A stretch of DNA of 64,000 bases from Ulva prolifera (Eukaryota; Chlorophyta; Ulvophyceae; Ulvales; Ulvaceae), in assembly GCA_023078555.1 (NCBI GenBank), contig CM041203.1:1445481-1509480 (forward strand), in the 5' to 3' direction. The notes under the pieces are model-generated. The model searched no databases and had not been told where the DNA came from. It worked only from the letters and a program-made list of their open reading frames with translations. The translations under genes were made by a program, and so were the position numbers. This document shows positions 33,441-44,136 of the stretch, one piece after another; within the stretch, counting starts at the first letter, position 1; the number at the start of each line of letters is the position of its first letter.

Positions 33441-36400
33441 ATGGACGATGAAGCTGCCAGGGACGCCAAGATACGGGAGTTTGATAGATATTTCTGTGCG
33501 ACTGATGCGGTGCTGCGCGAGGATTGCTTCGCCGTTGCAAACGCGGCAGTAAATTACAAAGGCCCGGACGGAGTTGCAACGTTTCGTGCCAAAGACGTCA
33601 TTCAGAAGCTTGCTGATGGCTATAAGGGATACGCCGCAATTGCCTCGCTTGTCTGCAGCTGGCTCAAGAAGTTGGAATCGCAGGCTGTGCCGCATGCCCA
33701 GCCGAGTCAGCCAGGTGTGCTGCATGACTAGCGGATGCAGCCGCTCATGCCCAGGAACCTCCTCCAACAACATTTTCCTGGCTGCAGACAATGAGGGTCA
33801 CGATGAATTTTATTTCTTGGCCCTCTTCGTCAAGCAGTCATACTCGCCTGGTTCTTTCAAAGACGTCATAAGAAATGGTGAAGCACCGTCCTGGGCCAAA
33901 GAGCTCATAGCACAGCCGCGAGGACGTGAACTGATCTTAGAACTGGCCAGGTGCCATGCAGATTGCCCATTTGTTGGTTGGGCAATCAAAGCCACGGTTG
34001 CAGCAGGCCACACCCTTGATGCCTCAAAGCCGGGAAGCTGTATGGCTTCTTACTTTGCAATCTTCCTCAGGTATGCTCACACACGAACATCTGTTGGATA
34101 TGTCGCGTCACGACGGATCTCAGCACGTGCACGAAATGACTAGCATGCTCTGGTTCAGGTTGCTTGCCCGCTTGGGGACAGACCTGCTCACACAGCCAGA
34201 GACAGCAGATGCCAGGTTACAGGAGTTCTGCGAGGCAGCCTGCCATGATCAGCACACTCTAGCTCTAGCTCAAGCAGTGCTGATGGCCGTTCGGCAGCAA
34301 CGGCCAGATCAAAGCGCACCTTTGAGCTATGCCATGCAGGTGGGTCCCCTCCGCTGTACGTCGCCAGGCAACGCCGATAACGCTTTGTAGACATGCCACA
34401 AGGCACCACATGTTGGTCTGATGGATATCTGGCTACATCTCGCCACTCTCCGTCCGTTCCTGCAGCCAGGAACCAGGGCTGTGGCAGCAGAGCTGCAGGG
34501 CTTGGCGAGGAGTCAGACCAGGCCGCCCCAGCCGAAAGAGGCCCGCACTGTGCTCGACCATCACCACTACTTGTGCAGGAGATGCTGCGGCATGCATGCG
34601 ATGTGCGGGGCCCCCGTGCGCACATGATGCTGCCGTTGCTGTGCAGTGGCGGCCCCCACATGGACGCGTCGTACGCCGTGGCTGCGTTGGCTGCCGCCGC
34701 ACATGGTGGCGAGCTGCCCCTGGCGCAAACTCGGGCGCTGCTGTCGGCAGTGGAGGGGCCGTGTGGCTGGCCTGCTAGTGCTCTGCATTACACCCCGGTA
34801 TGCTCGCCCTCACTCCCCAGCCAAGCGGCAGTCTTCGCATCTATGAGCTCGCCCCGTGTGCATGTGGCTGCCAGCTGATCGTTTTGTTCAAGTGATGTCC
34901 GCGAATCCTGAGTACAGACTCCTGGTCACGGAGTTTGTGGATGCGGTGCTAGGTGTGCACATCGTCTCCTCTATGCTGGACAGGCTGCCGTCAAGGGCTG
35001 TGCAAGTTCAGCCGTGCAGCGTCGGTCGAGCATCATGAGAGCATCATAAGAACATGAAGCACAGTGAAGTCACATGCAGTGGCGTGGGTCAAACGGGGAC
35101 GGGCTCAACGGCTTGAATCAGGATGAACAAACCCCCTGCGCCCCGTGTGATCTATTCATCTTGTGGTGCAGCTTCTTGAGGCTCTCTCTCAAGCCGCGTG
35201 CGCCCCGCGGTACCGCTGCAGCTCGGAGCTGGAGGCCGCAGCGACGCGCCTCCTCGCCATCGCATCCCTGGCACCGCCCATCCCCACAGCCACCACGGAG
35301 GCTGCCCCCGGGCCAGCCCCGGACGCGGCGCCCGAGACCCTTCCAGCAGCGACGCCTGAGGCGCGACCTCAGGCTGGCCCGGACACTGCCGCGGAGGTGG
35401 CCTCGGAGGGCGCCAGCGATGCTGCCATGGCGGGAGTGCCTGCAACTGCTCAAAGTGAGGCTGCTGCCGATGGCGGCCCTGATGTAGCCACGCAGCCGTT
35501 GCCTGAGGTAGAGGCTGCCCCGGGGGCGGACACGGGCCCCGGGGCCGTGGTGGCGCAGCAGGAGGAGCATATCCGGCGGGGCGCCGCGCTGCTGCGGGGC
35601 CTCTTTGCGCCGCGGTACAAGCCTGCTGCGACGTTTGATGACATGGATGAGGTGCCCCCCTGCCTCTGCCGGTCTGCAATGTCGCTGCAGGGCCACGGCG
35701 ATCGATCGGTATTCCAGCAGCCGGCTGCTGCAACTTTGGTAGGATGCAGCCCCGAGAAAGCTGCAATACACTGGGCTGCGAGCCCTGCGCAGAGCATCTT
35801 TACGACACGCTCAGCCTGCGCGTAGCGTGGCGCCCGGTGTGGTCATGGGGCCCGGGTGCGTGCAGGTGCTGAGCAGCCCCGCGGCGGCGAGCGCGTGCGT
35901 GTGCGTCACCCACGCGCTGCTGCGGGACCCCGCGTTCTTCGCTGACGCCGTCTGCCTCGCCGCGCTGCCGCACCTGCTGCTGCTGTTGCTCCGCGCCGCC
36001 AGCACGCAGGCGCTGCTGCGGCCGCGCGTGCTGCGCGCTGCGGGGGACGCGCTGCGCGCCGTTGGCGGCGGCCGCGCGGAGCACGCGAAGGGGCTGCTTC
36101 ACCTGTACATCCACCTGCTGACGCTCGGCCACGTCGAGGTGCTTGAGCATGCGCGCCGCTGGGCCGCCGACGCTGACGTGTCACTCGTGCGGTACTTTGT
36201 TCTACAGGTGTGCCCCCCACCCCGTGCTCCCTCTGCCGCATGCTTCAGAGTGGGTGGGTACGCAAAAGTGCGGGAGCTGGACTGTTGCATCAGCTGGCGT
36301 GTGGCCCATCGACATCGTCCGCGATCGATCAGTGCCGTGGTTTTTACTCTATGTCGCTCAGATCTGATAGACTGACAAATCGAACGCCAACAATCGACCA

Positions 36401-36848
36401 TCAACGCAGCTGTTTCGGCATGCCTGAGCAGGCTGCCAGCGTCTGGTGCACTGCTTAGCAGGACACTGTTGTGTCATGGCGTGGTGATGCATTTGATGCC
36501 GTGTCATCAGGCCTATTCATGCAGCTCCGCTGCGCTGTGGCAGCCCCTGCAAAGCACAGCCCCTGTAGTGTGCGGCCTGAGCACACCCCGAGTGCGGCAG
36601 CGTCCTCAGGGTGGACTGTACAGGTCCTGGCTCGCTGCGACGGGCCGTTCTCAGAGGAGTTTGCGCGGACCATGCTCGCGCTCATGGCCGCCTGTGCGGT
36701 GCACCGCAAGCGGGAGGTCGGCCGGCTGGCGGAGGCCCGCGCGAGGCTGCTCCACGGCTTTGCGCGCCACGTCAGCGCCATGCCGTTTGCACAAGGGATG
36801 TCCCCGGCGGAGCGCGAGCTGCTGGCCAACCTCGCGCAGGCCTCGTGA
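33441..36848 (+). CDS. NELFCD: NELF-C/D (TH1) homologue, negative elongation factor subunit
   Basis: In animals NELF-C/D is a core subunit of NELF, which holds RNA polymerase II at promoter-proximal pauses. Exon 1 (33441-33714) begins MDDEAARDAKIREFDRYF and has DVIQKLADGYKGYAAIASL. Exon 2 (33788-34070) has EAPSWAKELIAQPRGRELIL and LARCHADCPF, matching the TPAW...LAEAHPDC block of TH1. Exon 3 (34159-34339) reads RLLARLGTDLL ... LQEFCEAACHDQHTLALAQA, matching the family's CHGEHTYLFAQA block. Later exons cover 34579-34797, about 34875-35005, 35165-35640 (containing a Pro/Ala/Glu-rich insertion) and about 35865-36206, ending DADVSLVRYFVLQ (family: ISLIRYFVTE). The last exon near 36610 ends at a TGA at 36846-36848. 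The first two junctions are phase-checked. No other NELF subunit is in the window. Confidence 0.85.
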
Positions 36849-38789
36849 CGTGGCGGGATGCCCTATGCCAGCCTCGCCCCTCTCCTTTGCGGCGCTGGAG
36901 GTCTGGTGCCGCAGCTTGTGTCTCACACCGGCACCGCTTCCCCGGCGCAGGATCGCGGCGGCGCAGGGCATGTCCAAACTGGCGCGCATTGGCATTGCGG
37001 AGCAGGTGCGGAGCCTGCTCTTGGCTGGCCGTGCGGCGCAATTGGCTGGTGTGGCGGGCAGTTGCTGGTAGCGATGCCCTGCTAGTTCTTGTTTTACATG
37101 GGCAGTTGACCGCATACTCGGCCAGTGGTGCTGCTGAGTTGGCAGACAAGGCTGAACCTACCACGCTCGGCAGCGTGCTTCCAGTCCACGTACGGCTGAT
37201 CCACGCAAATGGGAGGGCCGATTCGCCGGACGATGCCGCTCCGTTCGTGATGTTGTTTGGCACAGGCTGGGCGTGGTTGCCAGTGTACTGCCCAGTTTCA
37301 TGATACCTGCACGAAATCACCAATACAGACTGTGTGTACAATCGCCACCTTGGTTGTGCCGTGTCCGCATCCATATATACTATGCATTATAAAGAGGCTA
37401 GTGGAGCGAATGCTGGTTGCTGGTTGTGCTTGGATGGGGTCGAGTTGCGCATCTAGGCATGAAGAGGTAGGTGTAAGGCTGTAGGTTTTGGAAGGTTCTG
37501 TTCACGCCACTTCGCGATGCAGCTGCTATGCAGCCGCACTTCGCTATGCAGCATGCAGCGTGCCTCGAAACACATACCTCGCCTGCGTGGACTCCTCGCT
37601 GCGCAGGCTGCGGGTTTCACCACTCGCGTTGTGCTCATCATCCAGGCCGACTTCTGCTGAGCTTGCGTCCGCTCCCGCTTCCAAAATAGTTGCTTTTGCT
37701 TCGAATGGTCAGTAGCTGGCTGCTGTACAGTGCATGCAAGTGGCCGGGGGCTCTGGGTCGCTGACTGTTTTCCTTCCATATTGGCATTTCGGCGAGATTC
37801 GAGGTCGCAAGGGGGGTTTAGGTGTGTTGTGTACGCCTGTGCGTGGACCACGCGATGCGCTGGGTCTCCACCTCACGGTCCCATCCGTCCACCTCGCTGC
37901 GCCTAGACGTCGATGCAATAGCCCTGGCCGGTGCTCACAGGTTGTGGCCGTGGCGGTGCCTGTTCGCAAGGCCAGCTTCGGAGCTGCACGAGCGCATGCA
38001 TATACGATTGCGAACTGGGCATCAAGCCCTGCGCGTCATGAGGAGCAGATGCAACCCAAACCCGGAACAGACCTGTCAGGTCGTTGTTGACGTCCATGCG
38101 CCGCGAGACGTGCGGCGTGGGCCGAGCATCCTTGACATTTACGCATGACGTCCAGGATGTGCGACGTGTCGAAGACACCACATGGCCTGCGCTCCGTCCG
38201 AGAACCGCGCGCTGCAGCCGAGGCAGAACACGCGAGGACTCTCGCCCTGTCACAGATCAGGCGCCTGATAGCCCGTCGAGCAGAAGACGTGAAAACAGGC
38301 GCTCAGCCGAGCCGTGGCACCATCCCATGCCCTCTTCCACAACGTGTGCTCTGAGATTCTTGGTTGCTTCACGGCACAGCGGTACACACGGCGCAGAGCA
38401 GTTCGCGGGCATTGCAATTGCCTGGACGCGAATACGCCTCTTGCCGCGGTCGGTGGAGAAGTAGGCTGCGTGATGAGCAGCAGTGGAGCAACAAGTGGTG
38501 GCGCGCAACTGAATGATGGCATCCCGTCAGCAGGTGACCTTCCTGAAAACACAATTGGGTCACCCGGTGGTCGCCTGGCGTAGCTGCTGCCGCGCAATAT
38601 CGACATTCCCTGCCGTGAGATTGCTCCTACATACTCACACGGGTGTCTTGTTCTTCTTCCGGTGCGCCAGACACGTGGCGCGCCCCGTTCCGCAGGCCTT
38701 TGCTGACACGCGGTTCGCCGCGTTTGCCAGTGTACCACATCTGCTGCTGAACACTGCCGTCCGACGCTGAGTAAATTGTTTTTCTGCAG
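36849..38789. other. Region between NELF-C/D and the first FAD monooxygenase
   Basis: No convincing gene. A short + frame ending near 37071 (MSKLARIGIAEQVRSLLLAG) could be an alternative NELF-C/D 3' exon, but I cannot place it. The 38.1-38.8 kb part probably contains the 5' exon(s) of the next gene, since its first recognisable exon starts mid-codon. Confidence 0.3.
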
Positions 38790-41697
38790 AGAGTTCTGCG
38801 ATTTCTGAGTTACCCGGAGTCCTGGATGGGAAGGTGGTCGCTGTCGTTGGCGGTGGTCCAGGTGGCATTCTCTGCGCGGCCCACCTCGCTAATCTAGGTT
38901 CGCGACCATTGGCAACCACCACCGTGTCGTACGCCATGTCCCACCCGGATGGCTCCCTTTCAACCTTTCTTTCACTGCCGCTGATTTCGTTTTGGTAGGC
39001 AGCCTGTGTAGCGCAGCTGCATCTGAGAGCCAACTACATGCCCGCCTTGAGAATCTCCATCTGCTGCTGCATGGCTCCAGCGGCACACTCTTGTGTCGCC
39101 AGCACAGCAAATGACGCTGCCTCAGATGCAGTACAATTGCGCTTCATCCTCACTGGCACTGCCGACGCTTCCACATGCTGCAGGTGCATCTGTCACCGTG
39201 TATGAGAGGTGGCCTCATGGTAAGGCTGCCTCCCGACCTGGCTGGAACATCATGCTGGGCAACGTGGCCGGCAAGTGCATCCAGGCAGCAGGCCTCAGCT
39301 CCGACTTTGGGCAGCTAAGGAAGTGCGCTCTCCGCCCAACCTGCAGCTGAGCCTCTGCCAAACACCTGATCAGCAGCTAGAACCTGCTTGGCACCCGGGC
39401 AGCTGTGCCAAGCAAACATTTGATCTCAGATAGAACACCCCAGGGAGACCAGATGCACAGATCACCTCAACGCACGGACACATCCAGAAACCTTCACAGT
39501 ATTGCTTCATGGCATGTTGCTGGTGCTGTGGTGCTGATGCAGCCAGAGCATGTCTGCACTAGCCTGTCAATCAGCCGCTGGATGATGCGTATTCATTCAT
39601 CGAGCTCAAGTGAACAGCTGCGCCACTGAAAGAACGCCCTACCGTCCGGGCCGTCCGGCCGCCATCGATCACCTGAAAGTCACAGAAAGCTGCACCTGAC
39701 TGACCAGTGACACACACACACACACCACAGCAACCACTGTCATCATGGGTCAAGAGAAGCTCACCGTTCCAAACGTGCTCCGCCCGCACGCCTGGGCACC
39801 GGCTGGGTCAGGGGACACGTGAAGCTCACAAGCGCTCATGCGAGGCCGCCACCACCGCCTGCCATTGCCTCACGCTGCACCATGCCGACCTCACGGCCGG
39901 AATGCAGGGCGGAGGGCACATCACAGCATGTCGCGGGCAAGCCGCCGGTGTACATCGGCGCCATGGCCGGGGTGCCGCTGCCCTTCACCTGCACAGCGCT
40001 GCGATCTGACATCACCGCGCACCTCGCCGCCGAAACCCTGCGCGTGCATGGCGGCCGCGTCGAGTTCCGCGCGGGCGTGAGCCTGGTCGGCGGCGCCGTG
40101 AGCCGCGGCGAGCTCGAGCTCGAGGTCGCCGGCGGCGGCCGGGAGCGGCACCGCGTCGACCTCGTCGTCGGCGCCGACGGCGTCCACTCCGCCACCCGGC
40201 GCCTCCTCTGCGAACACGATCCGGCGTTCCGGGCGGCAGAGTCCCCATGTGATGTCCTCACGCTGGTCACCCACGTCACCCCGCAGGGCCCCCCCGCCTC
40301 GTACGGCGCCCTCGCGACGCCCTCCGGCCAGTCCTTCGAGGTCGTCCCGACCGCATACCCGCTGCGGGGCGCGACGTCCGCGTTCTGCTTCGCGGCGCCC
40401 GGCGCCGACCCCGGCCTCACCACCATCACCCTCGGCTGCCGGCAGCACGGCGAGGACGTGACGGCGGGCATCACCGCGAGCGTGGAGTGGTGGGGCCGGC
40501 GGAGCAGCGAGGCCGAGCTGCGCGACACCCTCTGCCGCTGTTTCCCGCACTTCCCGGTTGTGTGGCTGCGTGAGTGCGTCGATGCCATCCTCGGCGCGAC
40601 CCCGAAGGACCTCCGGTGCGCCACGCCACGCCCCCCACGCTGCAGCGATGCGTCAGAGTTGTCGCCCGTGTAGACCGCCAGCCGCAGTCAGCACGGGCGA
40701 TGATGGACTCAGACGGCCTCGGACCCCCGGGCGGGCGCGGGATGATGCGCCTACACTTGTGCCTGCGTGGCTCTGGGCTATGCCAGGCAGTCACCGCATA
40801 CGGGGGTTGTGTTGATGGCAGCCGTGCGTGCAGGCGGAGTGCGTTTGTCACGTGCAGCAAGCTCGGCAGCGGCCGCGCAGTCCTGATCGGCGACGCGGCG
40901 CACGCGATGCCCCCGACAATCGGTATGGGCTGCAACCTGGCTATGCTCGACTGCACGGCCCTCACGGATGCAGCCGTGGCCACCGGCGGCAACCTCGACG
41001 CGGTCGCCGACCGCTTCACGCGGGAGCACCTGCCGGACGTGCGCGCCGTGTCGCGGCTCGCACGCCGCATGTGCGACTTTCAGTTCGCGCGCTTCCACGG
41101 CAGCCGCTACCGCGCGATCCAGGGCCGCTTCGTGGCGCTGTCCTTTGCCCTTGCCGGGCCTACGCAGCGGCTGCCAGGTGTGCCCCAGCGTGCATGCCCC
41201 CCATGCATGCAGCTCACACACGCCGGATCACGGCTCTGCACCGCGATGGGTGGAGTCAATGCGGATCTTCGCTCAACGCCGCCGACAGGGACCAGCGCAG
41301 CAGCTGCGGTGCTGAAAGCATAGCAGATGCACTCATGCATCAGCCTTGTCGTTCACCAGGCCCCGATGCACGCGCTGTGTAGCAATGCCTGCATACGTCA
41401 TTCTGGACTGCTCACATCCCCGGAGGTTGCGGGCCGCATGCACTGGCGCCGCTGTCGTAATGGACGTGACGGAGGCCTGGAGCACCCTGGCAGCCCGGCT
41501 TGACCCTGTGTGTGCCACAGGGTTCCTGCGGCCGAAAACGACGCTGATGTCGCTGTATGCTGGGGACCACAAGATGCGCCGCGTGGAACAGGACGCCCAG
41601 GTTGTGCTCGCGGTGCTGGCTGCCACCGCCGCCTTTGCCGCCGCCGGGGCCCTCTGGGGCCTCCTGCTGGTGATCCGGGCGGCGGCGCGGCTCTGAG
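38790..41697 (+). CDS. FAD-dependent monooxygenase, kynurenine 3-monooxygenase-like (paralogue A; 5' exon missing)
   Basis: Predicted flavin hydroxylase using FAD and NAD(P)H. Exon 38790-38899 has the dinucleotide-binding motif GKVVAVVGGGPGGILCAAHL. Exon ~39183-39330 has GASVTVYERWP and PGWNIMLGNVAGK. The large exon (~39.9-40.63 kb) holds LRVHGGRVEFRAG and GADGVHSATRRLLC, the second FAD/NADPH (DG) motif. Exon 40834-41177 holds GSGRAVLIGDAAHAMPPTIG, the FAD-ribityl GD motif in its KMO-like form. The last exon ends in a hydrophobic helix (VVLAVLAATAAFAAAGALWG) before TGA at 41697; a C-terminal membrane anchor also occurs in KMO. The exon(s) between 39.34 and 39.86 kb are unclear. The true substrate is not shown by sequence; ubiquinone- or aromatic-type substrates remain possible. 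Tandem with paralogue B 2.4 kb downstream. Confidence 0.8.
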
Positions 41698-42548
41698 CGA
41701 GCGCACGTTGGAGCGATGGTTTGGTGCTGCTGTGGCGTGGTGCGACGTGCGGTGGCAGCCACCAGAGCCTGCCCCATTGCCGGCGGGTGACCTGGCAGCC
41801 TGCGGCATTAGGGCAGGCGGTGACGTGATGCGGAAGAGTGTTAAGCTCCCGAGATGCTTCCGTAATGGCGGATGGGAGTGTGTACTTGTGTATGTACTGG
41901 CGTCAAATCGTATCTCGTGAGGACGCCTGGCGGGCGGAGCGGGACGTATGTGCGGGGGCTCAGGTGTCAAAGCTGGCTCACGCGGCGACTGTGGATGTCA
42001 CGGGGGGGCCGTGGGGGGATGTGCTATATGGACAACGCCAGGGAGGGGTGGTGTGTGGCTGTGGCCACAGGGGAGATGGAGCGCAGCTGTGGCAGCGTTT
42101 TGCGCCATCGTCTGTGTGAGGGTTGTTGAGACTCCATTGCGGCGCATGGCCCTTTGATTATTGCTTCAAGATGCTGCCTTTCAGGTATGGTCGGTGTTGC
42201 AGCCACTATGCCTGGGCACCGTTTGTGTGGAGTTCATGCCAGACCGAAGTGTTTGCGCGGAGGTTGCCAAACTGCTGGCCCTAAATGCTGGCATTGTGGT
42301 GGGCGGATGTGCTAGGGCCGCCTTGGTGCCCATGTACTGTCTTTTTTTTCTGCACGGTGCAGTATCCGCTTGGGCAAGATTGCCAGAATTTGTAAGAGCC
42401 AGCAAATCCCTGAAGGTGCTTGAGCCAACGACATGCCACAACGTCCCAGAGCTCGATTGGTCGTTTCGGCGAGGCTTGACCTGAGCTCAGCTGAGACGTG
42501 TTGTTGATGACGATTTCGAGAATGCTGTCTCTGGGTAGGCAAAGGCTG
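41698..42548. other. Spacer 3' of paralogue A
   Basis: Holds the 3' flank of paralogue A. A + frame at 42161-42484 is open (GIVVGGCARAALVPMYCLFF) but has no recognised family, and the opposite strand is equally open. No gene called. Confidence 0.3.
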
Positions 42549-42800
42549 TCATGACAAATTCAGCTGGAGCCATAATTTCAGCTGTGCACATTCACCATCT
42601 GCAAGTTGCCGTTGCAGATGAAAAGATAAGACGCCACGAGCTGCACGTGGTGCTAGTTCGGTGTCACTCTTGAGCCAGATGCGCTGCCTAGGATGAGGGA
42701 TGCTGTCTGCGCCTGCCCGTCCCTTTGCTGTGAATTCGATGGTGCCCTCCTTGCGTGGCACCACCGCTTCCGCCAGCTTGCGCTGTAGATAGCGGACCCG
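42549..42800 (-). CDS. Probable 3' exon of an unrecognised gene, - strand
   Basis: After a TCTACAG acceptor the frame reads RKLAEAVVPRKEGTIEFTAK, then RAARGVLSFHLQRQLADGEC, and ends at TGA 42549. It looks like genuine protein with beta-strand-like alternation. Upstream on the same strand, hydrophobic stretches near 43230-43320 (LGIAILIVESSAAAAQFAG) may be an N-terminal membrane exon of the same gene, but the joins are not fixed. No family recognised. Confidence 0.35.
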   Translation of the reverse strand, partial: RVRYLQRKLAEAVVPRKEGTIEFTAKGRAGADSIPHPRQRIWLKSDTELAPRAARGVLSFHLQRQLADGECAQLKLWLQLNLS

Positions 42801-44136
42801 AATCACATTGGATGACTGATCTTGACACATTCTTACCTAAGAGTGGCTACCTGTCGGCAACTGAAACAGTTCTGCTCATGCGCGGCGCGACGACAAATTG
42901 CAGTGTCCCGCAGCCTTGCGACTCAGACTTTACACAGTCTCGGGCGATTGTATGGCAGAGCACCTACTCAAATCAATCAACATACAGCCAGAAGCGGAAT
43001 CCACACAAGGAGCAACTATCAATTCTCACTCCGCCCGGAGAGCCCGGTTACAACTCGAGGCACAACTACAAGCCTTCCGGCGCCCCGCGGGCGCGAGTGT
43101 GCACACCTGTGCCAGGCACGCTAGCAGGGGCCACAGAACTTGCTTGTGATACTGTGGTCACCCCCGTATCCTGTCCAAGCATCTTGAGTTGCATCCAGTG
43201 ACCGTTCATTAGTGCAGCACTTGGAGGTCACTGTGCCATTAATAGATGCAGAAACGCCAGCAAACTGTGCAGCTGCAGCACTCGACTCCACGATAAGTAT
43301 AGCTATTCCTAGCGCCACATGTATCTGCCCTCTCGTTCGCGTGGTCCTGGACGTGCCGTGCGCTCAATGCGCCCAACAGCGAGCTTGTACCGATCTTCGA
43401 CGCCTCAGCGACGTTCAGCCATGTCGAAAGAGCCTTCATCGTACACATGCACGCCACGAGGGGACTGCAAGGCGTCAGCTCAGGCAGCGGGTGAGGATCG
43501 CGCCGCAGTACAGTGCCTCGGGACAGTGCCAGGCTGCATGGACACTGTAGCCTCAGCGCAACTAGCGCTACGATTACGCACGACCGCTCGGCATGCTCTC
43601 AGCAGAATTATTCTGAGCTGCCTCTGCTGCTGTTCCAGGCCAGTTGCCTGCCCGCGCCAGGCCCTGCGCTGTGCACAGGAACGCGAGCAGGCGTCGGGTG
43701 CCACTGGAAGCAATCAAGCACGGTGCTTCCATGCCACGCCACTTCATCGATCAATCTGCGTCCACGCGATCTGATGTTCGTCTTTGCAGGCGTCTGTTTT
43801 CCAGACGCGCTCACAATCGAGCGACATCGGACTGACAGTCAAGTCCAACCAAAATCAGTCAGCATCTCGAGATAGCGTTCAGGATCTGCACACCCCAGAT
43901 AATACTACCCCACGGCAAGGACAGTCCCAGAGTCCGAACATTACTTATTATCCCTGCAGCCCATTCGATCTGCATGTGGCCCACTCAAATCCCGAGTCGA
44001 CCAAGCTCTACATAGCAGGCACATGCCGTGCACAACCTTCACGGGATTTTAACGCATACACTGGAGGTAGCTACACATTCCAGGTCACAATCTGGAACCA
44101 GCACCCCAGTCCGGCGTTGTTGAATCTTCACTGCAG
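42801..44136. other. Spacer upstream of paralogue B
   Basis: Likely contains upstream exons of the - strand gene ending at 42549 and the 5' exon/promoter of paralogue B. Nothing else could be supported. Confidence 0.3.

Noticed and set aside
33276..33791. 171-codon - strand frame opposite NELF-C/D exon 1
   Set aside because: The + strand has TH1 homology and phase-consistent splicing; the - strand frame has neither.
36850..37071. Extra NELF-C/D 3' exon (MSKLARIGIAEQV...)
   Set aside because: A donor at GTGACG and an acceptor exist, but the added peptide resembles no TH1 C-terminus and the 36848 stop gives a sensible end.
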